Shown here: positions 1 through 12,200 of the stretch, piece after piece
Layout of the letters: each line of letters begins with the position of its first letter
Position numbering within the stretch: the stretch's first letter is position 1
Source: Liriodendron chinense
Lineage: Eukaryota; Streptophyta; Magnoliopsida; Magnoliales; Magnoliaceae
Assembly (NCBI GenBank): GCA_003013855.2
Contig: ML058550.1
Coordinates: 1,580,001 to 1,644,000 of the forward strand
Direction of reading: 5' to 3'
Length of the DNA stretch: 64,000 nt
Translations under genes and position numbers: made by a program
Notes under the pieces: model-generated
What the model was told of the DNA's origin: nothing
The model's database searches: none
The model's input: only the letters and a program-made list of their open reading frames with translations

Positions 1-224
1 TTCAATATGAAGTTGTTTACAATCGATCAGATATTGCATTAATATCTCCAGGCATGACATTCTGATCAAACAACAATCGTGTTGGTGTGAAACTGCCATC
101 CTAATCTGTCCATTTGCATGTCAGTTAAGATCTATAAATTTGGCTGTTACTTTTCAACTTTTTAAGTTTCATGCTTGCTGTCTTGTGTAAGCTTTGATCT
201 CTGTACCGCACAATTAGACTTAAG

Positions 225-3200
225 GTTTGATTCGTAAATTTTCTGTTGCTCAGATTGAGGAATTCATTATGAAGTCAAGTGAGCTTGATGGAGAGCTTCA
301 TTCAAGACAGCAATCAAGTTGTGGGTCTAAAACATCTGGGATCATGGAAGTGCTTTGTGAACACAAGGACCGTGGAGAGCCTCATTTTGCTCATGGACTC
401 TGTAGAAAGTGCTACGACGATGTAACCCCTTGCTTGCTTTTCTTCCAATTGTCTGTTTTCACTAATTTTTTCTTGTTTGGAATACTTGATGCTTCTATTT
501 GTTGGTGCAGTTTGTAGAACTTTCTGGAGGGCTTCAAGGAGGATCTGAACCTCCTGCGTTCCAACGTGCTGAAAGGCAGAGAATGGCTGAAGCATCATCT
601 AAAGAAAAGTCAAAAGAGCAATGTCTTGATACAGTGCCTTGCCAAAGCAAAGTTGGTCATACACAAGTAATGAGCTCTTGACAATACTGATTATCATTCT
701 AATAGATTCTCATTGGGCTTTCCTGGCTTGCCGCTATTTACTAGGTTTTTCTATTAAATTATGCATCAAATGAAACTTCTTATGCTTGCATATTTGGTCA
801 CATCTTTGAATGGAGAAGCAAAATCTTCTTATGCTTGCATTTGGTCACATCTGTGAATGGAGAAGCAAAATTGGGCTTTCCTGGCTTGCCACTATTTTAC
901 CAAGTTTTTCTATTAAATTATGCATCCAACCAGGCTTCTCATGCTTTTGCTTAGGGGAAGACTTTCCTCACACAAACTTACGAATTTTTCTAAAGTTTAC
1001 TGCCATTGTTTGTCGCTAGTTTCAATGTCTTGAGTTACAAAGCTAACTAATACTTGTCACGACCACTTGGAATGAAATATTGAACTCTATACATTGGAGA
1101 AATAAAATATGAACAGTTCCCTGTTTCTACGACCAGGATTTTCTTGATGAGAGAAACTCATCAACCAGTTATTTGAATATGCTTATGTCTGAAAGGGTGT
1201 GTGTGTGTGTGTGGAGTTTGTCAGTGTGATGATCCAATAATGATGGCATAACCCTTAGGACATGTTTAAAAATGGGTTATTGAAAATTCGCATTTTGAAG
1301 CACTTGCTAGGTTCTTGCAAGCTGTCTTTACACGATTGATGATATGTGAGCAGTGATTTAAATATCGATAGTATCAACCAATGCTATCAATATCGCATGT
1401 GGCCGATACGATATACAAGGGGAGTTATTAAATTTCCATGTATTCACAAAAAATTGCAATGCATCACTATTATATCACGATACGTTAATACACTGTTATT
1501 TTGCCAAAAACCCTTCATAAAAGTCACCTGTATTGTTGATACACGCAATACATTCCCCCACTGGATATTTGAAAAAAATTCACAAAAAACCCCACGAAAA
1601 TCCTTTTTCTCCCAAATTTGTTTGGGGGAAGTCTGTTTGCATACTTGTATTGTATTATTTATGAATTATATGAACCCATTTGGATATAATTACACCACTT
1701 TTGTCAGACTGCATTGTTTAGGACCTCATACAAACAAAACTTGTTGTGTACACTTGTTTTTGTGGTCTTTTGGGTCCTAAGTGTCTAATCATGTCTCTTT
1801 CAACATATCCTGTGGTTTTATTGAAAAATTCCATTATATCCAAATGCTGCCCTCGAACAGCGATGCTTTCTCTGATATATGTAATATTTCCCATGGATGC
1901 TGGTATGTTCCGTATCCCAATAGTGTGATATGTGCATCAATACTAATATTTAAATCATGTGTATGTGAGCACCAACTCATGGTGCGTATTGTGGATTGAA
2001 GTCATGCCCCATATATGTATATATGTATGCTTACTGAGATATGGACTTTTCTTTGTGCCCATCCTGGTGAAGTATAAATGAGATTCATGTATTTTGTTTT
2101 CGACGATTTGCAACTCCACTTGGTAGTGATTGCACTTGCTGGTCCCGGCTTGCGTAAAGGAAGAGAGCTGATGTTAGGTGTAAAGCCATTCCCAGATAGC
2201 TTGGAGATGGCTGTGATGACAATGCAGTGGTCTGTGTGCTCGTGCATGTACGTGTGTGTATACAACTCTTGTAAATTCTAATACAATGGGGAAGATTTCT
2301 CCTAGATTTATATTTAAAAAGATTCTGATTGCAATTTAGAAGATTCCTCCTAGATTTATATTTAAAAAGATTCTTTCGGAATCTTTGTTTTAATTTGAAG
2401 GGGAAATTACCTGTCGTACCATACAACATTTGTTTGTGATAATTTCTTGTATACAGATACATAAATACATGTATACATGTGTATGTATATGGTGTTGTTA
2501 CACTTCACTGTGTTGGTGAAGAATGTCAATCTTAGGTGGTCTTTAACAAGCCATCGTCAGTGGTCTTTGGGAAGTAGTTGCTGTGGATGTTATTGCATTC
2601 ATATCAGGTTTTTTTTGAAGACGGTACCCTTTCGATGGAGCTTGGAGCTACATACATAGCGCTTATCCCCAAAATGGAAGGGGCTGAAGGATTAAAGGAC
2701 TTTGGCCAATCAGTCTAATCGGAACCCGATATAAAATTCTGGCTAAGATCTTGGCTTCGCGTTTTCGTCAGGTATTGGGATTCGTGATTTCTGAAACTCA
2801 AGGGGCTTTCATCCTAGGAAGGCAAATCTTGGACAGTGCCCTCATCGCTCATGAATGTATCTAGTCCAGATTTTGGGAGAAAAAACCAGGAATAGTGTAT
2901 AAGCTGGATGTGGAGAAAGCTTATGACCACGTCGATTGGGACTTTCTAGATTATATGCTGGGCAGAATTGGATGCGGCTCAAAGTGGAGAAATTGGATTC
3001 AAGGATGCGTTGGCTCCGCCTCTTTTTCGGTCCTAGTTAATGGCTCTCCAAAAGGATTCTTCAACACATCAAGGGGCCTTCGCCAAGGAGATCCTCTATC
3101 TCCTTATCTCTTCCTAGTGGGAGCCGAAGCTTTCAGTCGGCTTTTGGCGAAAGGGCAAGAGGCCGATCTTATAATTGGATTCAAGGTGGCTCCTTCATCT

Positions 3201-6200
3201 GTTCAGGTATCGCATCTCCAGTTTGCAGACAGCACTAACATTTTCTGTGATGCTAATGTGGTTGTGGTGGACAATCTTCTCAAAATCGTGGCTTTTTTTG
3301 AAGTGGTGTCGGGTCTCAAGGTTAATATAAGCAAAAGCGAGATGTTGGGCATCCACGACTCAAGGTGTTCCATAACGGTAGTGGTGGTGCCACCACTATT
3401 ACCGTGACGACCCTTTTTTATTTTCTGAAAAAACTGTTACGGGACCGCTACAGCCGTTTCGACCCCGTAACGCATAACGGTTATGACCGTTACCGTTACG
3501 TAACCAATTTTGAATACCTTGATCAACGTTCAAAATGAAGATCTCCAAGAGCTGGCTGCTGTGTTCAGTTGCAAGGTCGGTTCATTCCCGTCCACTTACC
3601 TTGGCCTCCACTGTGCATTGGGAAGCCCACGAAGCATCTTTGGGATAAGGTGATCGAGAGAGTTGGATAGTATGCTTTCTAGGTGGAAGGGCCGTTCCCT
3701 TTCCTTGGGGGGGTCGCTTACAGAGTAGGCCGCTTGGGGGGGGGGGGGGGTGGGTGTTGGGCGCTGGAATCTGATCCTGATACACTATGAACCAGGCCTT
3801 GTTAGGAAAATGGTCATGGAGATTTGAAACCGAGGAATGGACTCTTTGGTGGAACATCATTGTGACAAAATATGGTCTTAAGGATGAGGGATGGGAGACG
3901 AAGGATTCCTCCCTTTATAGATCTTCCCATATTTGGAGAGCTATATCGATGATTAGAAGGAAATTCTGGGAGGGGGTCCCTTACCCTCTGGGCGATGGTA
4001 CAAAGATTAATTTTTGGAAAGATACGTGGGTTGGTGATAGGTCTTTGGAGAGGGATTATCCCCATTTGGCTAGCCTAGCGACCTCCCCTAACCTCAAAGT
4101 GAAGGACTGCTTCTCTCTGTCAGGACCGGTGGTTAACTGGATGCCCCCTCATAGATCCCTCATGGAGACTGAAATGGAGGAGCTTCGGTTACTGCTTCAT
4201 CTTCAGCTTGTGGCCCCTTCAGAGGATTCGGATTCTTTGGTGTGGTCTAGGCATCCTTCCAGGACGTTCACAGTCAGCTTTTTTTATTGTTTCCTTTCAG
4301 CTTCTGACTCCTCCACTCCTGGGGCTGGGGCTTTCACTTTTCATTTTTGGTGGTTTGGGGCTCCTACAAAGGTGTCGGTGTTTTTCTGGTTGGTTGACAG
4401 GAGTGCTGACCATAGATAATCTCCATAAGCGGGCTCTCCCGATCCCCAACATGTGTTGCCTTTGCGAATGCGATGTTGAATCTGTGGACCATCTTTTTAT
4501 TAGCTGCCCTGTTACGGAAAAAATGGGTGCCCTCTTTTTATCCATTTTTGGTATGTCTTACGTCATGCCTAAGTCAGCCTCGGATCTTCTATGGGTATGG
4601 GCCGGGTACGGGGCTTGCAAATCAAAGAGACTTGTTTGGAATCTGATTTATGGATAGGACTTGTTTGCAAATCAAAGAGACTTGTTTATCTACACTGTCC
4701 ATCTGTTTTTCCATATCATTTAAGTGGTTGAAACCAAAATTGAAGCATATACAAAACTCAGGTGGACCATACCACAGAAACAGTGGGTATAATGATTTCC
4801 ATCGTTGAAACCTTTCTAGGGCCTGCAGTGATGTTTATTTGTCATCCAAGCTGTTCACAAGATCATGCAGACATTGATGAAGGAAAAAAAACAAATATCA
4901 GCTTGATCCAAAACTTCTGTGGTCCCCAAGAATTTTTCAACAGTACACGTTCAATTCACATTGTTTTTTGTGGTGTGGTCCACTTAAACTTTTTATACGC
5001 TTCATTTTTTGTCTTAAGCTATAAAGTAATCTGTTAAAATGGATGAACACGGTGGACCCCACTGAATTACTTTGTACGCAATCCACTTCCCAAAGTACCC
5101 TTTCTACGACTTTTGGCTCTTTCTCACCTATACAAAGACAGCATTGTTTTAGTTACCAAAAATAAAAATAAATAAAAAAAAGAAGAAAAGAATAAAGACA
5201 AGTTTTCCCTTGTAAAATGCCAACAATACAGGAACATTTCTGGTGATGGTAGGTTCAGCAACGTTGATCTTGTGGGCCACTGTGTTGATCATGCTGATAT
5301 TTATGTTTTCCCTTCATCCAGGAATATGGGACCTTACGAACAGGTTGGATTGCAAATAAACATCACGGTGGGCCCTAGGAAGGTTTCATCGGTGGGGTCA
5401 TTGTCACCACTGCTTCCAGTGGTATGGTCCCCTCGAGACTTCCATTTGCCTCTTTTTAGGGTTAATGCACTAAAATGATCTTTTGAAATGAATGGACGGC
5501 TGGAATAAAACTCATACGTCAAGGTGGTCTCACATAGCCCCTAACAAGACCGTCCGCGCCTCTAACTAGGTCTTGGTGGGGGTAGTACCCAATCTGGGGC
5601 CTATGGAAGATGGGTTAGTGACCCGGGCTAGTGAGATGGGTGAGACCCTCACATGGGTCCATCTCAACGTATCCTTTGTATATCTAGGTTTGTCTGTTTT
5701 GCCAGCTCATTTTAGGGCATGGTCCAAAAAATGAGGCAGATCCAAATCTCAGGTGGACCATACACTAGGGATTGAATTCCCACCATTAAAAACTTCATGG
5801 GGAGCACAAAAGTTTTGGATCAGTCTGTTATTTGTGCTTTCCCTTCATCCAAATCCGTGTGAGGTTGGCAAAGTTTTTTATAAGTGGATGTTTAATCACC
5901 GGTGCTCTTTTTCTTTTTTTCTTGGGAGGGAGGGAGGGGGGTAGTTGACACATCACACTGTTAGTACGCACACCCACACTGTTAGTCGCCCTCCAATGTT
6001 AGCCACCCCCCACATTAGGATTTGATACCTTGACATCAGTGTTGAGATAAGATTATCTTCACTCAGTCTACCACTGTCCCAAAGGCATGGGTGTAATAAC
6101 CGCTGCTTTCGTGCAGTGTGTCCACCTAAGATTTGAATCTGCCTCATTTTTTGGACCTAAATGAGCTGGCAAAATGGATGGCCTGGCTTGGATATACAAA

Positions 6201-9200
6201 ACATACATCACAGTGGGCCCCACGGTCAGGGCCTCAGCCACTAAATTCCCCTACCTCACCTACTTCACGCTCCTCACCAGCATCATGGTGGGCCCAATGT
6301 AGCTTCCTTTTGGCGTGGGCAGAAGCAACTCGCGTGCGAATGTTATGATGTATCCCATGTGAAGACGTGCATCGCGTGGGATAGGAGGACAGGGGAGGAA
6401 GGAAGGATTATACCTTGGCCAGCTTGATCGGGTTTCAAATTGTATAAGCGGGTCACGGTTCTTTGATCAGGGCCATTGATAATTTGAACCTTATCTTAGA
6501 TGGTCCACGCACCAAAATTCTGCCAGGCACAAAGATCCCATCATAGCTGTCTAATTGTTGGCCTTTTTGGAGTTGAATCGAACCGTTCCCGTAGTTTAAT
6601 CCTTATTTGTGGGAGACTTTTATGGCATGGACCGTCCATCATAGCTCCTAGCATCAGTGGTTTGGAACCATGAGCCAACTGCTCAGGTTTTTAGGTGCGA
6701 AGCATGTGCACCGTAGTTATTTCGAGCATTTTGCACACATGAAGGTTGAATGCGTCATTGTCCAAAAATCACAATGGTTGGATGGGACGCCACTTTCGTG
6801 GATCTCAGACTGTTGGGCCCACTGTGATGTATGTGCCTTACATCCATGTGGTCCATCCATTTTGACAGCTCCTTTTACAGCATGATCCTAAAAATGAAGC
6901 AGATTCAAGTTTCAGGTGGACCACACCACAGGAAATAATAGCGATTGAATACCCACTGGCAAAAGCTTCTTGGGAACCACTGGAATGTTTCCTTGCCATC
7001 CAAACGGTTGATAAGCTCACAAAGGCTTGGATAATGAAAGTTTTATCTGGTGGTCCATCTGGGGGGAAAGGAATAGGATGCATTCCAAGATTTTGCGGTG
7101 TCTATGGTTTTCATATTGCTGAATGTCAAAAGTTTTATTTTGGAATGGGTGGTGGCATTGAATGCTGATTTAGATCTGGTCAAGCTCATTCTAGGTATAT
7201 AACTTCTTTCTGTCTTTCCATTTTGTATTCTTTTCCTGGTTGCTTTGCAGCGGGCCTTCAATAAAATTCTCCGTTACTCTTCAAAAAAAAAAAACCAGCC
7301 ATCCTCGTTGAATATGCCAATTGAGAGTCATCCATTAGCATAGCAACCTCTTGGATAGGCTATTGCCGAAAAACAAAATTTCCAACCATTCCAAAATAGT
7401 CATTATAATTCTAGCTATTCTTTTCAACTTTTTGGGCCCAAATTTTGTACACTATCCAAATAATGGATATTCTAGGATGATTTTGCATGGTTTAGAACTT
7501 TAGATCATCCAACCGGTCTAGGTTTCAAGCAGTGGCCTACCCGAGCGGTAGCTGTTCTACCGAACAGCTAGAATCAATGAGCAAATTCACTGATTGAGGG
7601 TCTCTGAAGGTTAACACTTCTCATCGTGTATTTGTGCATGCGTGCAGGTGTGTGCCTCTGTGTGGGTGCTCGTGCATCTTAAAATTTACTTAGTGGAAAC
7701 TGGAAAGTAGATAAGTGAAAATGTGAAAACAATGCATACCATATATATCAAATATGCCTCAGTTATATGGATAGGACTGGCTACGAAACATGCAAATGTT
7801 GGTAATATGTACTTCTTTATTGGATTTTTTTTCGTCAGGTGTAAATGGAAACTGGCATTTGAGTTGTTCTTTGAATGCATCTTGTGGAAGATCATGATGT
7901 TTGGAATGTCTCCTGCCATTTTAGTTTAAGTTGTGATAAGACTTCAAACCCAAATCCATTAGGGGCTCTAGGAGTTTGTTAACCTCACATTGGTTGTAAT
8001 TTGTATAGAAACAATTTGATACCAAAACACGAAGATCATAAGAAAAGAATATCACCCACTAATAGCAACAAGAAACACAGAAATGCTACATTATTTTCCT
8101 CATAAGATTTCAAACCCAAATCCATTAGGGGCTTTAGGAGTTTGTTCACCTCATATGATTGTAATTTGTAAAGAAACGATTTGATACCAAAACATGAAGA
8201 TCATAAGAAAAGAATATCACCCACTAATAGCAACAAGCAACATAGAAATGCTACATTATTTCCTCATATTTCCTCATGAATTGATGGGGAAGAGAGTTGT
8301 GGCTGTTTATCGTCTCAAAATTATACATTAATATGCGGATATCAATGGTGCACCCTTTAGAGTGTACCAGAGGAGGCGACGTCGTAGATCGAGTGTTGGA
8401 GCGGACGAGTTGATGTGGATGGACGTCGGGCCCATTGGACCCATTTACTGATGCGTTACGAGTATGCAAGCTGCAGGATCGCGCATGAGCATCATGACTG
8501 TTGGACCGTGGAGCGGATTTACTTTTAGGCGCTTTTTTGTTTATTTTCTTGTTTCTAGGCATTTTAGTGTCATTATTTAGTTTAAGTGTTTTTATGTTAT
8601 TTTTTTTTGGTTTTCAGGCGCTTTAGTGCACTTTTTTTTCCGTGGCTTATATATACTGTGAGAAACCTTATTTCGAATTATTGAATGAATGAAAAACGAG
8701 TGTTTCTTCCTCTTTCTTCTAAGAGACTAGGGTTTCAAGATTGACCCTTGGGGTATTGAGGATTCCACCTGGAGTTCTTGTTTTCTGTTCTTTATTCTTT
8801 AAGGTGCAAGGAAATGTAAGATTCTTTTGATTCATAATCCGTACTTCATGTTAACTTATTGTTTTTTTGACATCCTTCGTCCTTTTCTGAATCCCCCCCC
8901 CCCCCCCTATTTTGGTGCGATCGAAAAAGAGGGATGCCTAGCCATGAGAACCGGATCCAAACTTGACTGTGGACTGGTCTATGCTAGATCTTAGATATCC
9001 TCATATCCCTAGATTCTCCATATTTTACGGTTTTAACGTGGTATTTATGCTAAGGGGCGTGATCCGAACGGACGGATCTCATCTTTGTGTTGAGATTTGT
9101 TAGTTTCCCTTGATTAAAGTAGTTAATTTCGTAATTTTATTACTTGAATATCTTCCAATTGAAAATACATGCATCTAGTGCTAGGTCATTGCATGCCCCT

Positions 9201-12200
9201 GCATCAATTAAGGCCCCCAACATGTTGCTGTTCACTTTAGATTGGAAGCATGTATTGCATTTTCAAGCCCATTAATTGGATCACCATATTAACTTGAAAT
9301 GCATTGAGGCGATTCCATATTAGAGTAGGTTGTACTCTTAAGCAACCGGGAGATGTACTAAGAAATATCTATGGCATTGAGATGTATGTAGAAGCTATGA
9401 GGATCATATTCAAGAGAGGAGACACTCATACCATCATGGTTGCTGTTTGGTGGTGTATTTACATGAAATCATTGTTTAGTTTTCATGATTATCAGGGTAT
9501 TTTGGTCAACATCATGCTTGGAGAGCTTGTTTGGTGTTGCATGCTGTAGAACTTTTATTTGAAAAATGCAATAGTTTGCCTACAAGTGCATTATTAGGCA
9601 TGGTCGTGTTGGCATGTGAGCTGTACCAAACGCGAGCTTCTTGCTACTTGCTGCAGCCAACTACTTGAGCATTCCTTGCCACTTTGGGTCAGATGGTGGT
9701 TCATATGCATCCCTTGGTGCCAATATGAGTGCATGTGTTTATCATTTGATACAAGGAATTCCGTGTGCGTATGCCCAGTGTTCAAAATATCGGTATCGCG
9801 TTACGTATCGCACCCTTAGGATATGGATACGTATCGGTTATCGCATAGGATATATCGGTTGTATCGCATAATGTATCGTTGTTGGCGGAAACATGGGCAA
9901 ACATTGGAAAATTGGTCAAATTTTTCAATGAAACTTCAGTGGTTGTTAAAAAAGACATTAATGCACACTAAGAAGTCAAAACATTACAAAAAACAAGTGC
10001 ACATAATAGGTTTTCTTTATATGGGGTCCTAATCTATGTGTTGTCTAGCTGAATAATTGCAATTATATTCAAAGTCTTTCATATAATTTATAAATGTAAG
10101 AAGACGTGGAAACACAAGTGATATATTTAAAAGCATAAGAAGAATCACTAGATCAGGTTACATACATGTTTGATTTTATGTTTGAACACAAAGATTGAAA
10201 CCAATTTACGAGAAAATGAAAATTTTTAATTTTTTTTCAATTTTCCGCAACTCGGACCATCTCCTCCAAATCTTGGAACCGAAGCTCCCAATTCATTATT
10301 TTTCATGCAAAACATGAAAAGTCATAGATTTGTAAGAAATTGACACTGATTTAACATGATTTACAAAAAAAAAAAGGGATCGAAAATGGTCATTGGATCG
10401 AGCATGTGGGATATATCGCACTACTTTTGCGTTTCGTATCGCATAGGTGGGATACAAGATATATCGTGGGATATATCGGCCGATATCGTCGATATTTAAA
10501 ACACTGCGTATGCCTTGTGCTCAGCATTTATGGCAAACTCTCCTTGAAACCCCTCTGCTTGCATGCCCTTTGGGTGTGTGTCTTTAGTTGGCATGGGGGT
10601 TAGTACTAGGTGGGGACCGTGTTGGTGTGAGGAGTGATGCCAATGTTAGTCTTTTTCATGGAGGTTTCTACAGCCCAGGTAAAAGAGGAAGGTTGATGTC
10701 TGGTGGTCAGGCACCCGTTGAACTTTTGCCAATATACCATTTAAAACTGATCCAAAATTGTTGGAGAAAGGCATGGATGATATCGGTGATGGTTAACTAA
10801 AGCCTCATTTCTATAACTATTCCTAGTAAAGTCATATTCCAAATATCTGTTTGGGGTATGCTAAGGTTTAGACCTCTACAATCTAGAGCTTTCCTCCAAA
10901 CCTCCTGTTCAACATTCACCCCATTTCTGTTGTCTTCGACTAGCACCACAAGGGACCTTTCTTGAACACTCGCAGTTGATTTGCCATTATTAAAAAATTT
11001 AGAAGAGTTGAAAGGGATGAAAGATCAATTTTCTAAATCTGCTTCTAATCCTTTTCCAGTCTTATACAGAAGTTTTTGATAGCCCTCTCTCAACAAGATA
11101 GGGCAGCCATGTCTTTCTAGCATAATTGCCTCTAGGAATGTCCAAAACAAATCTATCTATCACTTCTCTAGACCTTCAACCATCAAGCATCACTCCTGCC
11201 TTTGTATGTTGTCAGCGCTCAACTATTTCGGCACCCTGATGGTATTTGTGAGACAATAGGAGTGTGGACGCGTGTTATATAAGTGTTCTAGTTGGGGAAA
11301 ACATTAAGTTTGTGAAGGGTAGTGTTCGAGATTCATTTCATTGAAAGTGCACTTTATTCCATTGCAAGGATGTTGTCATTGGATGTTCTGAACTAATTGA
11401 GGAGAAATCACATCTTTGAACACGTTGTTAGAATTGAAAAGGCTAGAGGACTCCGAAGTTTTCTTACCAAGAGTGGACTAACTAGATGGAAAGCATGGAT
11501 TGAATGAGGTGTTTGATGGCTGGCTGAAGAGATGAATGGTTGCCTTGAGGTTGAGGTATTCAAAGCCAAAACTGATGACCAAAATGCTAAGCATGATTTA
11601 TAGGGCCATTTAGGGAAGGATTTTGTGGGCAAGCTGAAGGTCCAAGGTGTTTCTACCATGTATATAAATCTCAGTGCTTTGTTATTCTATTTATCCATGG
11701 ATCTTGAAAAAAAAAAAAAAGGAACGCTAACTGGAATACCCCTCTTAAATTTGTAGTTCTGTTTTACCTGGAATCCTGCTTCACCAAAAGTTCTTTCGTG
11801 TTTAAACATAACAACGTATTGATGGCGAGATGGAATCCTAACTCCATGATGTTATTTTTGTAATTTCCTCTTCATATATCTTATGTGATATTAATCTAGT
11901 GTCAATAAATCAGTGACATCTTTCCCTTTTTTCATCCTTTACATGTGTATAAATTCATATCATTGTCACCAAGTTCTCCTGAGATCATGTGAGCTCTTAG
12001 TTATCTGCACTTTTCTTGTATTTAAGTTCCATATTTCATTCATTTACAGAATTACTGAGGTTTCTATCATTTGTCTGGGTTCATCTATCTATTCTTCATT
12101 ATGCCTCATTGTGGCATGTGTTTGAAATGCTTCCTACATTTGTTGCCATGTATAATGGAAATATTAAAATTAGAATAACCAATCACCTTTTTCCTCTTCC

